DNA from: Shewanella benthica
GTDB taxonomy: Bacteria; Pseudomonadota; Gammaproteobacteria; Enterobacterales; Shewanellaceae
NCBI GenBank assembly: GCA_023284085.1
Contig: JAKVHY010000016.1
Span: forward strand, 1 to 64,000
Length of the DNA stretch: 64,000 nt
Direction: 5' to 3'
Shown here: piece after piece, positions 35,072 to 44,576 of the stretch
Layout: each line of letters starts with the position of its first letter
Position numbering within the stretch: position 1 is the stretch's first letter
Notes under the pieces: model-generated
What the model was told of the DNA's origin: nothing
The model's input: the letters and a program-made list of their open reading frames with translations, nothing else
Database searches by the model: none
Program-made: the position numbers and the translations under genes

Positions 35072-36085
35072 ATGAAAAAACGATTGAATTGGGGAATTCT
35101 TGGTACCAGCTTCATATCAGGGATAATGGCAGATGCCATCATAGAAGAGGGGAATACACATCTGCATTCAGTAGCTGGACGTTCAGAAGACACCTTGATG
35201 GCTTTTGCCGACAAGTACGGTATCGCGCAGGTGTACAAGGATTATGATGCCCTGATTAATGATGATGAGGTGGATATTATCTATATTGCATTACCGAACC
35301 ACCTTCATCATGATTTTGTGGTGAAGGCGGCGAATGCAGGTAAGGCTATTCTGTGTGAAAAATCGTTATCTATTGATATGGAAAAAACGCAGGAGGCACT
35401 GGCGGCCGTTGAGAAGAATGACGTATTCTTCGCCGAGGGACTGATGTACCTCACCCACCCGTTAGCCGCAAAAATTTGCGACATGATTCGCGGAGGTGAC
35501 ATCGGTGATGTTCGCTCCATTAAGGGCCAATATTGTGCAGCTATTGCTCAATTCGTTAACCCAGATAGCAAGGGGGCTCTGTATAATCTGGGTTGTTATC
35601 CGGCGTCTCTCATGCACCTGGTCATGCAGCAAGCCTTTGGAGACTGTATTTTCGAAAATTACCATATTGCGGCATCGGGTCGTGTAGGTGAAGACGGCAA
35701 TATCTGCGAGTCGGCTGCAACCCTTCAATTCAGTAATGGTGTTATCTGTCAGCTGCATACAGCAGAAGATTATGGCTTGCATGCAGGTTTTACGGTACTT
35801 GGCAGCAAAGGCAGTATAGAGCTGGCTTCTAATCCCTGGTTACCGGAGGCTGAGGGTAATCGCTTAGTTGTTACTGAGTATGAACAGCAAAGTGAAACGG
35901 TCTCAGTATCCGCTGATGGTAACGGTTTCCTATATCAAGTTAGATTGGTCCGTGAGGCTATAGAGTTAGGGAGAGCTTCACTGCAGCGCCCGGCAGCGAC
36001 GGCGAAAGACTCTCGTCAAATTATGAAAATACTGACGGATTGGGAAGCTGCGACCAAAAATGTGCCACCCATTATTAATCAATAA
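35072..36085 (+). CDS. Gfo/Idh/MocA-family NAD(P)-dependent oxidoreductase
   Basis: 337 residues. The N-terminal Rossmann fold starts NWGILGTSFISGIMA and continues to YIALPNHLHHDFV; the C-terminal domain supplies the substrate site. The family's usual Cys-Glu-Lys-Pro is Cys-Glu-Lys-Ser here (residues about 95-98); the Lys is kept. Substrates of the family are sugars, inositols or trans-dihydrodiols. The pairing with an ABM protein under a LysR regulator suggests a small aromatic or polyol, but that is speculation. Confidence 0.92.
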   Translation: MKKRLNWGILGTSFISGIMADAIIEEGNTHLHSVAGRSEDTLMAFADKYGIAQVYKDYDALINDDEVDIIYIALPNHLHHDFVVKAANAGKAILCEKSLSIDMEKTQEALAAVEKNDVFFAEGLMYLTHPLAAKICDMIRGGDIGDVRSIKGQYCAAIAQFVNPDSKGALYNLGCYPASLMHLVMQQAFGDCIFENYHIAASGRVGEDGNICESAATLQFSNGVICQLHTAEDYGLHAGFTVLGSKGSIELASNPWLPEAEGNRLVVTEYEQQSETVSVSADGNGFLYQVRLVREAIELGRASLQRPAATAKDSRQIMKILTDWEAATKNVPPIINQ

Positions 36086-36120
36086 CATATCGAGCCTATG
36101 GCAGATTCTCAATTTTCTAC

Positions 36121-36306
36121 GTGTTTATAAATCCGTCAAGAAGATCAATTGCACCTTTGAAGTCAATGAAATGGCCACAAGAGGGACTTTGGAGAGAAAT
36201 TGATGAGATTCAGACACGACTAACTGACTCAATGTATATTGAGTCAGTTTCACCAGCAGAAATGGTTGAAACTATCAGTAAGCTTGAAGATACTGACAGC
36301 AGCTAG
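36121..36306 (+). other. Short open frame of doubtful status
   Basis: A 61-codon frame without a ribosome binding site, lying just after the oxidoreductase gene. The product is charged and helical (EGLWREIDEIQTRL) and could be the C-terminal remnant of a lost gene. I do not recognise it. Confidence 0.25.
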
Positions 36307-36423
36307 AGAAATGCCGTGCCGCTTCTCTAAATGTTCACAATAGCTGGTGAGCTCTTACAAGGTTCCTACTGGGCCATGAAAATTATTGCCAAAATCTGAG
36401 GTGATTTTTATCCAATTATCACT

Positions 36424-36765
36424 GGGAACATTTACCTGGGCAGAATATTTTCGGCATTGGAAGAGACTGCGCCGCGTTTGTCATCACGAATGATTCTTCC
36501 TGTTTCATCAACCACTTCTCTCTCAGTCCAGCTATTAGACTCAACACTAAGAACAAGATGTAAGTGGTTTGACATCACCGCATAGGCTGCCACATTTATT
36601 GCTAATACCCCAGCTAATATCAACAACTGAGATTCAACCCAGTCACGTCGATGGTCATCCTTTCTCCCCTGATCTTTACTACGAGAGGTTATCATCATCC
36701 AGAAACATGGCCCGTCTAGATACGCGTGAGCAGCAGTGATACATTGGTTATTAAATCAATAGCTC
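36424..36765 (-). pseudogene. Decayed REP-associated (IS200-like) transposase
   Basis: Read on the minus strand, 36765-36700 encodes MYHCCSRVSRRAMFL, the family's N-terminal YHC-SR-RRAFL motif. After a frameshift at about 36695, the other register continues DDHRRDWVESQLLILAGV and AINVAAYAVMSNHLHLVLSV with the HUH-type His-x-His. It breaks off before the catalytic Tyr region. So it is frameshifted and truncated, a relic of a RAYT or related Y1 transposase. Confidence 0.8.
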
Positions 36766-37325
36766 TAAACTAACCGGACTTCTTCTTGGGCGCGGCATAA
36801 GAACCTCTCACTTAAACTCATCATTTAAGCTGAGGGAGACGGCACAAAAAAGTGGAATAGGCTGAAAAATTACAGACTACTCGCAAATGTTGCCAGAGGA
36901 GTGAAATTTACAGATGGAATGAGAGAAATGGAAAATCTAGAACAGAGAGCTGCTTGAATTTCATACACCACTTTTAACCATAGCTCCCCCGTCACTCATC
37001 CCTAGTGTTATGCGGAAGTAACAGTATTTGCATTATGAAATATTGCAATGCGTGCTTTGCTATATGCATTGCAAATTACACTATTTATCGTTATTGAGAA
37101 CACTTCTCAACTGAATTTATCAACACTCCACATTGAAACTAGCTACTTTTCTCTTTAGCCAACAATGATTTCCTGTTCTTATTGGTTTTAGCTTAACATC
37201 TTATTCATTAATGTTTTCCAGTTGGCGTAAACATTGCTGTTTAGAATTGAAGATTGGTTTTCGTGAAGCTATAACCGCTGTGCTTATCGAGTACCAACTC
37301 AAATTTTCTAAAAGGATATCGAGCA
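36766..37325. other. AT-rich gap, no gene seen
   Basis: About 560 bases between the transposase relic and the lipoprotein gene, with clearly lower GC than the flanks. I see no coding frame and no clear hairpin. A promoter for the lipoprotein/LruC pair should lie near the right end, before the aaaaggatatcgagca ribosome binding region. Confidence 0.4.
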
Positions 37326-37778
37326 ATGGGTAATCTAAGTAGATTAATAATATGCTGTTATGCAGTGTTGTTTATGATGCTCTTTATGGGGTGTTCTAAC
37401 TCAGATGTAGAGGAAGAGACTGAACCCGATGTAGAGGTACACACTGAACCAGAGCCTGTGTTATTACCATCTTTTGACGAGGTGTTAATTGAGGATGGCT
37501 TTACGTTTGATATGCAGAGAACAGTGAACATTGATATATCTTTCAGTCAGATGCAAGGGTTTACGGTAATTTCAGTTTATTCAGCAACTGATCCAGATAC
37601 TAATTCTCCTATCAATCTGTTAGAAAGATCTGAGATTTACAATGCGATGAAATATACCAGTTCGCTGCCTGTACCCAGTTATATCGAATCGATGGTAGTC
37701 GTTATTAATGGCGATAGTTATGCAGAGCTTGAGCTACCTATAGATAAAACAAATCATATTCATTATCTAGTTGAGTAA
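37326..37778 (+). CDS. Lipoprotein of unknown function
   Basis: 150 residues with a lipoprotein signal peptide ending in the lipobox LFMGC (Cys23). An acidic Glu/Pro/Val spacer (about 27-48) leads to a small beta-rich domain. I do not recognise it. It is 6 bases upstream of the LruC-domain gene, in the same direction, so the two form a unit; a small lipoprotein paired with a secreted repeat protein suggests assembly or anchoring at the outer membrane (inference). Confidence 0.8.
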   Translation: MGNLSRLIICCYAVLFMMLFMGCSNSDVEEETEPDVEVHTEPEPVLLPSFDEVLIEDGFTFDMQRTVNIDISFSQMQGFTVISVYSATDPDTNSPINLLERSEIYNAMKYTSSLPVPSYIESMVVVINGDSYAELELPIDKTNHIHYLVE

Positions 37779-37784
37779 ACGATT

Positions 37785-40376
37785 ATGCTTAATATAAAAA
37801 AATATTCAGACGTGTCTTTATTTATCTTATTGTTAATGGCTGGCTTATGGCATCTTTCTCTCAATGCTGAGCCTACGCTGCAGAGCCAACTTGCTAATGA
37901 TACAAGTAAATCATTTGCTAATTTTGGCACTTCAGTGGCTGTTACTGACTCTTTTGTTGTTGTTGGGACGCCGGGAAAACAAAGTGACCAGGGTGAAGCC
38001 TGTATTTTTTTACGAAATCAATCCACTTGGGCAATGATGACTTGTCTAGATCCTATCTCGGGTACTCTGACAGCAATTAAACAGTTTGGTAGTGCCGTGG
38101 CGATTTCAGATCAGAGTGTCATTATCAGTGCCAAGCTTCAAGGCGGAAAAAGTGGCGCAGCTTATATCTTTAATTACCAAAATGGTAACTGGAGTCTGCA
38201 GGGAGAGATGACGAAACCAGGGGCTGCGAGTAATGATTTTTTCGGACAATCAGTCAGTATATCGGGCGATCTTGCGGTAATTGCTTCGCCAGGAGGCGCG
38301 AATGATGATGGTGCTGTTTATGTTTACAAACGTACGGGCTCTAATTGGGTCTTAAATACCACTATCACTCCTGACTCAGAGTTCAAGAGTAAAAAATTTG
38401 GAGCCGCAGTCAGTATATTTGAAGGCTATTTGATCATTGGCGATGGTGAGTCAGGTAAGACTAAAGAAGGTTCTGCTTATATTTATAAATATGATGATTT
38501 TGATGATAATTGGACTAAACAAGCAACACTAAAAGGAGGCTTAGTGACTCGTGCTGCCAATTACGCCTTCTCAGTCGCTATTTCTAAAGATTATGCGGTT
38601 ATTGGTGCCAGGATGGAAAATGACCCTCATGGAAATAATAAGACAAAAAAGGGGGCAGTTTACGTATATAAACGCAAAGATGATGTATGGACCAATCAAG
38701 CCAAGTTGACCGCTAGTACAGGGGTTTCAGGCGATCAATTTGGTAATTCGGTAGCGATTGTTGGCGAACATATAGTGATTGGCGCTGAAAATATGAATTC
38801 ATCATCAGGAACCGTTGTTCTGTTCACTCTTGTTGGTGATATTTGGCTGGAGACATTTTCATTTATCGCCGCAGACGGTGCATCTCAGGATAGTTTTGGC
38901 CATGCTGTGAGTGTTTCTGCAAGCTATGTTAGCGTTGGCGCACATAATAAAAAGATCAAAAAAAGTTTATCTGGTGATGTATATGTTTACGCATTGAATG
39001 TGCAAACACAGCAGACACAAGCTGAAATAGATTTAGAAAATACCTTAGCAACATTGAATAACCCCATAGAGGAAGCGATTGTAAATCCAGATGATCTTGA
39101 TGGAGATGGATTATCTAATCTCGATGAAACTGATATTTTACATACTTCTCCGACAGATCCAGACACAGATAATGATGGGTTAACTGATTATGAAGAGGTG
39201 ATTATTTACGCTTCTAATCCGCTTTTAAGTGATACAGACCAAGATACGCTGACTGATTTAGAGGAAGTTATATTTTATAATTCAGACCCGACTTTATTAG
39301 ATACGGATGGGGATGGGTTTTCTGATGACTATGAAGTGAATATCCTTAATACAGACCCGGGATTAATTGATACCGATGGCGATGGGTTACTTGATGCAGT
39401 CGAAGTGAACGAGTTAGCAACAGACCCGACACTGGCGGATACCGATGGCGATGGTTTGACCGATAATGAGGAACTTAATCTTCATCTTACAGACCCTCTC
39501 GATGCTGATAGTGATAACGATAATTTTAGTGATGGTCTTGAGGTTAATATTTATGATACCTCTCCGTTAGAAGTCGCCGATGTGCCTGTATCCTTAGTCA
39601 CGAGTACTGCTTACTCACCCGCAGAAAATCAGATGGGGACCATGGCCTTTGAAGATTTTTGGCCCAGTAAAGGTGATTATGATTTTAATGATGTTGTGAT
39701 TAATTATAATTCGACAGAGACAAAAGTTGACGGGCAGATAAGTAAAGTTATCCTTAAACTTCAACCAGTCGCGAGGGGGGCGTCATATAAAAACGGACTT
39801 CAGATAAGTATTAACACCCCCATTACCAATATAGCATCCGCAACCATGGGGCCAGCTTCTAATGCTGTACCATTAACGCCGATTGCAGATGGTAATCAGA
39901 CTATGTTTGTTATTATCGATGATATTGCAGATGCCTTACCGGCCCCAAACGGTTTTCAATTTGCTAATACGGAACCGAATAGCCCTAAAGTCACAGGTGC
40001 CATGTTTATTGTTACCATCAACTTAAAAAATCCAGTGGATGAGAGTCTATTTGGTTCAGCACCTTATAATACGTTTATTTCACGAAAACTGGGTAATGGT
40101 GAAGTGATTGAGGTGCATTTCCCTGGTTATCGACCAACGAAATATGCATCGAAAAGACAATTTGGTACGGGTCAAGATGATACAGATAAAAGCACTGATA
40201 AATATTACCAAACAGAAGGTAATTTACCTTGGGCGATGATCATTCCGCAAATATGGGAACATCCAAAAGAGAAAGTGGATTTATCGCATGATTATCCTGA
40301 AATTTTAGACTGGGCTTCAAGTCGTGGTAAGAGTAAAAAAGATTGGTACAAACATAAAAAGAATAAAGGAAAATAA
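37785..40376 (+). CDS. Secreted FG-GAP / TSP3 / LruC-domain protein
   Basis: 863 residues. A signal peptide (about 1-28, ending LNA) is followed by seven FG-GAP-like beta-propeller repeats (about 40-410; recurring AVSVSxxYVxVGA pattern), then a calcium-binding thrombospondin type 3 region (about 430-590) with repeated DTDGDGLTD words, and a C-terminal LruC-type domain (about 605-830) containing FEDFWPSKGDYDFNDVVINYN. The end is basic (KKDWYKHKKNKGK). It should be exported and bind Ca2+, perhaps as an adhesin or structural surface protein. Base composition is visibly AT-richer than the cobalamin and metH genes, suggesting a different history. Confidence 0.9.
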   Translation: MLNIKKYSDVSLFILLLMAGLWHLSLNAEPTLQSQLANDTSKSFANFGTSVAVTDSFVVVGTPGKQSDQGEACIFLRNQSTWAMMTCLDPISGTLTAIKQFGSAVAISDQSVIISAKLQGGKSGAAYIFNYQNGNWSLQGEMTKPGAASNDFFGQSVSISGDLAVIASPGGANDDGAVYVYKRTGSNWVLNTTITPDSEFKSKKFGAAVSIFEGYLIIGDGESGKTKEGSAYIYKYDDFDDNWTKQATLKGGLVTRAANYAFSVAISKDYAVIGARMENDPHGNNKTKKGAVYVYKRKDDVWTNQAKLTASTGVSGDQFGNSVAIVGEHIVIGAENMNSSSGTVVLFTLVGDIWLETFSFIAADGASQDSFGHAVSVSASYVSVGAHNKKIKKSLSGDVYVYALNVQTQQTQAEIDLENTLATLNNPIEEAIVNPDDLDGDGLSNLDETDILHTSPTDPDTDNDGLTDYEEVIIYASNPLLSDTDQDTLTDLEEVIFYNSDPTLLDTDGDGFSDDYEVNILNTDPGLIDTDGDGLLDAVEVNELATDPTLADTDGDGLTDNEELNLHLTDPLDADSDNDNFSDGLEVNIYDTSPLEVADVPVSLVTSTAYSPAENQMGTMAFEDFWPSKGDYDFNDVVINYNSTETKVDGQISKVILKLQPVARGASYKNGLQISINTPITNIASATMGPASNAVPLTPIADGNQTMFVIIDDIADALPAPNGFQFANTEPNSPKVTGAMFIVTINLKNPVDESLFGSAPYNTFISRKLGNGEVIEVHFPGYRPTKYASKRQFGTGQDDTDKSTDKYYQTEGNLPWAMIIPQIWEHPKEKVDLSHDYPEILDWASSRGKSKKDWYKHKKNKGK

Positions 40377-40850
40377 CTTCGCTTGTAGAGTCCGGTGGTC
40401 ATAGCTGTAGTTGGTGGATGGCAGCTGAGAGGAAACAAAAAAAATTGGGTAAATGGAAAGAGCACTAGGTCAATATAGTTAAGTTAGTGGCAGTCCAGAT
40501 TTTCAAATTTGGAATAAATCGAGCTGTAGTGGCTGGACTGCCAACGCCGACAAAACAGGACAAGCATATCTTTTGTCCTTCACAATATTTACCACATACG
40601 ACCTAGAAGTGCCCCTATACTGTTAAAAAGTAACAAGAGCTGCTTGCAGGAAAACATAACACCAGCAGAAGTATTTAGATGATTTGATATGATGCACTTA
40701 GATCTTAAATTCGGGAAACATGAATTCGGAAATAATGCCAGTCAAAAGCCTGACTGGCATTATTTTAGCTGGCATTTCAAACACTAGACGTCTAACACTG
40801 GGCTAGCCTAGTGTTTCAACATGACGCACAGTTAAATGCCGTCAATAACC
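40377..40850. other. Gap after the LruC gene with two inverted repeats
   Basis: No gene seen. TGGCAGTCCAG (40488-40498) and CTGGACTGCCA (40533-40543) form an 11-bp inverted repeat around a 34-base loop that itself contains a TTTCAAATTT palindrome. The terminator at 40731-40764 follows. Confidence 0.5.
40731..40764. terminator. Bidirectional terminator hairpin
   Basis: Perfect 14-bp stem aataatgccagtca / tgactggcattatt around loop aaagcc, with A- and T-rich flanks on both sides. It separates the plus-strand LruC gene from the minus-strand FadL gene and could end both transcripts. Confidence 0.8.
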
Positions 40851-42137
40851 TTAAAAAGTCCGATTGTATTGCAACCCGACCATGATGGCGTTGGCATGAC
40901 TGCTAGCCTTAATATTGGTGGCCAGGTAGGTGCCGCTGGCGATATCTATCGGGAGCATAGGTTTCGATTCAACCACACTCACATCTTCGCCTAATACATA
41001 GGTAAAACCAAAATCCATATTAGAATTTGGCGTTAACTGGTAAGTGAAACCGGTTGAGAAGAACTGCCGATCGGAATCCGGCACCGAAATAGAGGTGAGC
41101 TGATCTTGCGCGCTGGTATCGTACAGATATCCCGCTCTAAGTGTCCAGGTGTTGTTTAAGTAGTACGTCGTGCCAATAGCGTAATGCCAGCCATCTTGCC
41201 ACTGATAATGATTAATGGTGCCGCTGGTCTCGGCATCCAGACTTTCAAACACGCTCCAACCTATCCATTGGATACTGTAATGCAGCGCGATCTTGGTATT
41301 TTCGAGGTGATGGAAACCAGAAAATTCAACCATATCTGGCAAGGGGATCAACACAGTATCGTCGATGGGGCCGGATTCGGCTACATAGCCAGCGTAGTCG
41401 ACCTGTCCCTCGGTCTCCATTTCCGGACTGTAACGGTAGGACAAACCGAAGCGGTTGTTATCATCGAGCTCATACACGGCTCCCAGATTAAACCCCAGTC
41501 CCCACCCAGTGGCATCTATCGTCAATAGTGTAGTGTCTGTAGGCTGTAAGCTTCTGTTGAGCTTGCCTGTACTGGCAATGATATCCAGTCCAGCACCTAT
41601 GCTGAAATGCTCGCTCATTCGATAAGAAGCGGATAAACCCAGGTTGTAACTCTCAACTTTACTCAAACCACCATACTCACTGGCAATGTAATCATCACTG
41701 TATTGAGTTTTGGTGCCGAAGTTTGTATACGCACTAATGCCCCAGGCGAATTTGTCATTAATAGGCACGATAAGGTAAATATTGGGCGCGATAGCGTTGC
41801 CACCAGCATCATCATAATTTGCAGATTGAACCGACGTATCGACAAGCGCCCCCTGGCTATAAAACTCGCGGGTATAAAGCGCATCCTTTACTTCGACCAT
41901 CGAAGTGATACTGACGATTCCCGCCGACAATGCGGTCTCATTAAACAGCGCCATAGAGGCGGGATTACGCGCCATAGAGGAGGCGTTATCGGCAATAACC
42001 GCATCCCCGGCAGATGCGCGTCCCAGGCCAGCAGTCGATTGCACATTTAGCTGAAAGCCGGCACATAATGCCTGTTGTGGTAACAATATCGTTGCGCCAA
42101 TAATGATTGTTTTATTCCACCGACTCATCTTTCTCAT
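40851..42137 (-). CDS. FadL/OmpP1-family outer-membrane porin
   Basis: 428 residues. A signal peptide (about 1-27, ending LCAG) precedes the mature start FQLNVQSTAGLGRASAGDAVIADNASSMARNPASMALF, the FadL hatch pattern in residues about 27-65 with its NPA motif. The rest is a 14-strand-type beta barrel ending with an aromatic residue (YNRTF). It should move long-chain fatty acids or other hydrophobic compounds across the outer membrane. Met4 is an alternative start. Confidence 0.93.
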   Translation of the reverse strand: MRKMSRWNKTIIIGATILLPQQALCAGFQLNVQSTAGLGRASAGDAVIADNASSMARNPASMALFNETALSAGIVSITSMVEVKDALYTREFYSQGALVDTSVQSANYDDAGGNAIAPNIYLIVPINDKFAWGISAYTNFGTKTQYSDDYIASEYGGLSKVESYNLGLSASYRMSEHFSIGAGLDIIASTGKLNRSLQPTDTTLLTIDATGWGLGFNLGAVYELDDNNRFGLSYRYSPEMETEGQVDYAGYVAESGPIDDTVLIPLPDMVEFSGFHHLENTKIALHYSIQWIGWSVFESLDAETSGTINHYQWQDGWHYAIGTTYYLNNTWTLRAGYLYDTSAQDQLTSISVPDSDRQFFSTGFTYQLTPNSNMDFGFTYVLGEDVSVVESKPMLPIDIASGTYLATNIKASSHANAIMVGLQYNRTF

Positions 42138-42204
42138 AGATTACGACCCTTTAACTCCTGCCCTTTACGAGCTTATTTAACTTGGTTTATTGAACTTGAT
42201 TTAT

Positions 42205-42226
42205 CTAATTCGCTTGGTCGAATTAG
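42205..42226. promoter_or_regulatory. Operator-like palindrome upstream of the FadL gene
   Basis: CTAATTCG-CTTGGT-CGAATTAG is a perfect 8-bp inverted repeat, 68 bases before the start codon. It does not match the FadR consensus that I know. No regulator gene is adjacent. Confidence 0.4.
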
Positions 42227-42500
42227 ACTTAATTTACTTGGCATATTAAACCCGACCTAACAGAGCAAACGCTGTAATATTAGGTTGGCGCCAAAATTAG
42301 AGTAAAAACACCACGCTGATAGTATGTGAATATCGGGCACATTAATGAAATTAAGGTCGTGTTTTGGACTAAAAAGTAAGAAATAAGTGAACAAGTGGCT
42401 GACATAAGCGGTTGAATAAGTGGACCCAGAGTAAAATTTTAGTAAAAGACATCTCTATTGTGCTTTAGAACATCCTCTACCAACCTTTAAATCATCTCGA
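42227..42500. other. Gap upstream of the FadL gene
   Basis: AT-rich sequence with the recurring word acttggttta/acttgattta/acttggcata near its left edge. No gene seen. Confidence 0.35.
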
Positions 42501-42509
42501 CTCAGTTTG

Positions 42510-42725
42510 GTTCAGGATAACGATTATGACTTCAGTTCGACGCACATGATTGTTAGGGCGATAGCGATGCAGAAACGACTCAGAGAGGGCTTTCTATGTG
42601 GCAAGGTAAAAGCTATGAGCATAGACGCAGCAGGGCTGTCGATAAAGTTAAAGACCTGTCTGCTATTTTTTGATGTGTGTGCCTATGCGGTGATGAATAA
42701 CCACCACTATCATCTAGTGTACTGA
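42510..42725 (+). pseudogene. Decayed REP-associated (IS200-like) transposase fragment
   Basis: One register gives RAIAMQKRLREGFLCGK, the next gives SYEHRRSRAVDKVKDLSAIF, and a third returns to FDVCAYAVMNNHHYHLVY. Together they cover the N-terminal RR-FLCG, the YEHRR and the HUH motif of the family, with at least two frameshifts and an extra His in the NHYHLV motif. It stops soon after. This is a second, independent relic of the family at 36424. Confidence 0.75.
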
Positions 42726-43256
42726 GTGTGGCAGGCACCGTTAATTTTGCTCAATACCCCTAAATAGATATTATTAGGTGACATAGTTCACAATAAATAC
42801 AATTAAGCTGATTATCTATTGAGCACCAGCCAGTTTCCATGTCATATTAATTGGGTGGTTCACTATTTAAATTTCATATTACATTCTTATTCACACTTAA
42901 AATAATTCATGGCAAAAAACGTATCTTTAATTAATGTGTAGCTAATAACCTTCAAAATAATTGTCTAAATCACGTGCATAATGTCTAGTCTGACAGTACA
43001 AATGGCAATTTAGTTTACTTCACTAAATAAGCAAATCATTAAACGGTCTGAAGATACCGTTCTAGATCATGAAATAAATCCGTGCGTTTCTTACAGCACT
43101 ACAATTTATTTCTTCAATTGTAATTCCTGAACTACAAGATGAACATTTCTGTTGTCTAAAATATGGGAATTAATAGCCAGATTATTTTCTTAAGTACAAA
43201 GAATATTTTAAAAGCCACATAATTAAACACATACTAAATAAAGGAAAGATATCAAC
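42726..43256. other. AT-rich gap before the triple-RidA gene
   Basis: About 530 bases with low GC and no coding frame. The ribosome binding tract aaaggaaag lies 8 bases before the start codon. A ctagatcatgaaataaatccgt segment is unremarkable. Confidence 0.4.
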
Positions 43257-44492
43257 ATGAGTGGCAATATCATAAAAGTTTCAAGAAACACTGAAAATGC
43301 ACCAAAAAGTTCTGTATCGACACAAACTGTCGCTTTTTCTCATTACAATAATATTTCGGCTCAATTGCCTCTAGACTCTAAAACGGGTGAGATTGTCGTT
43401 GGCGATGTAAAAGTTCAGGCAAAGCAGTGCTTAGCAAATATTAAAGCCATTGTAGAAAGCATCGACCACGTTATGGACGATGTTGTTAAAATCAATATAT
43501 TCGTTAAGAATATCTCCGATATTGACGTGATAGACGAAGTTTATGCATCATTCTTCCAAGGCGCTCTTCCTACACGGACGACAGTCGCAGTAGCAGCCTT
43601 ACCCTTGAGTGACGCCTTAGTGCAAATGGATGCACTTATTTCAAACGGTGAAGGTACAGCTCCACAAGCTCCTTGCGAACTCATAAAAGTTTCAAGAAAC
43701 ACGAAAAATGCACCAAAGGGTCTACACTCACAAACTGCCGCTTTTTCTCATTACAATAACCTTTCTTCTCAATTACCTATCGATCCAAAAACTGGCGAAG
43801 TGGTAACTGGTGGTGTAAAAGAGCAGACTGAACAGTGCTTAAATAACATTAAAGCAATTTTAGAAAGTATCGACCATGTGATGGACGATGTTGTTAAAAC
43901 AACTATCTTCCTTAAAGACATCTCGGATGCTGAAGCTGTAAACGACGTTTGTGCAACATTTTTCCCAAACTATGTTCCAGCACGAACAGTGGTTAATGCT
44001 GCAGCTTTACCTATGGGTGCTTTGGTACAGATTGATACAGCGGTATCGCACGGTGATGGCACGCCTCCACAACTGCCTGAAGACACTAGACTACTCGTTA
44101 TGGAAGCAAGCAATACTGAAAATGCGCCAAAAGTACCATATTCGCACACTGTCGCTTTTTCTCATTACAATCATATTTCAGGTCAATTACCTGTAGACCC
44201 AAAAACGAATAAAATTGTTGCTGGTGATTTAAAAGCGCAGGCTGAACAATGCCTAAACAATATCAAGGCAATTATTGAAAGTGTCGACCACGTTATGGAC
44301 GATATAGTTAAAATAAATATCCAAGTTAAAAATATCGCAGATATAGATGTTGTAAACGAAGTTTATACAACATTCTTCAAAGGCGATCTCCCAGCAAGAA
44401 CTGTAGTTGGTGTATCAGCTATCCCTATGGATGCTTTGGTACAAATTGATGCAGTTGCTTCTAACTGTGAAGGTACACCTCCACAGGCATAA
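43257..44492 (+). CDS. Triple RidA-domain fusion protein
   Basis: 411 residues made of three complete RidA (YjgF/UK114) domains in tandem: about 4-137, 141-273 and 279-411. Each has the family core (NAPK..., KTGE-like, QCLxNIKAIxESxDHVMDDxVK, FF...PxRT, ALVQxDA). The substrate-binding Arg is kept in all three (Arg107, Arg243, Arg381). The family's following Glu in the IEIEA strand is Gln here in all three (VQMDA, VQIDT, VQIDA). The early Tyr of GPYxQ is present only in domain 3 (VPYSH). RidA normally deaminates reactive enamines as a homotrimer with active sites between subunits; this chain could fold as one covalent trimer. No signal peptide, so cytosolic. Confidence 0.93.
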   Translation: MSGNIIKVSRNTENAPKSSVSTQTVAFSHYNNISAQLPLDSKTGEIVVGDVKVQAKQCLANIKAIVESIDHVMDDVVKINIFVKNISDIDVIDEVYASFFQGALPTRTTVAVAALPLSDALVQMDALISNGEGTAPQAPCELIKVSRNTKNAPKGLHSQTAAFSHYNNLSSQLPIDPKTGEVVTGGVKEQTEQCLNNIKAILESIDHVMDDVVKTTIFLKDISDAEAVNDVCATFFPNYVPARTVVNAAALPMGALVQIDTAVSHGDGTPPQLPEDTRLLVMEASNTENAPKVPYSHTVAFSHYNHISGQLPVDPKTNKIVAGDLKAQAEQCLNNIKAIIESVDHVMDDIVKINIQVKNIADIDVVNEVYTTFFKGDLPARTVVGVSAIPMDALVQIDAVASNCEGTPPQA

Positions 44493-44521
44493 TAGACACA
44501 TGTCTATTAGACGTTAAGTCG

Positions 44522-44576
44522 GGACATCCATAGAGTCGAGGCGCGCTTCTACTTTGAACAAGGGCTTTGGATGTCC
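44522..44576. repeat. 9-bp inverted repeat after the triple-RidA gene
   Basis: GGACATCCA (44522-44530) and TGGATGTCC (44568-44576) are perfectly inverted around 37 bases, 30 bases after the stop codon. There is no long T-run, so termination is possible but unproven. Confidence 0.45.

Noticed and set aside
42205..42226. FadR operator upstream of the FadL gene
   Set aside because: The palindrome does not match the known FadR half-site; kept only as an unnamed operator-like repeat.
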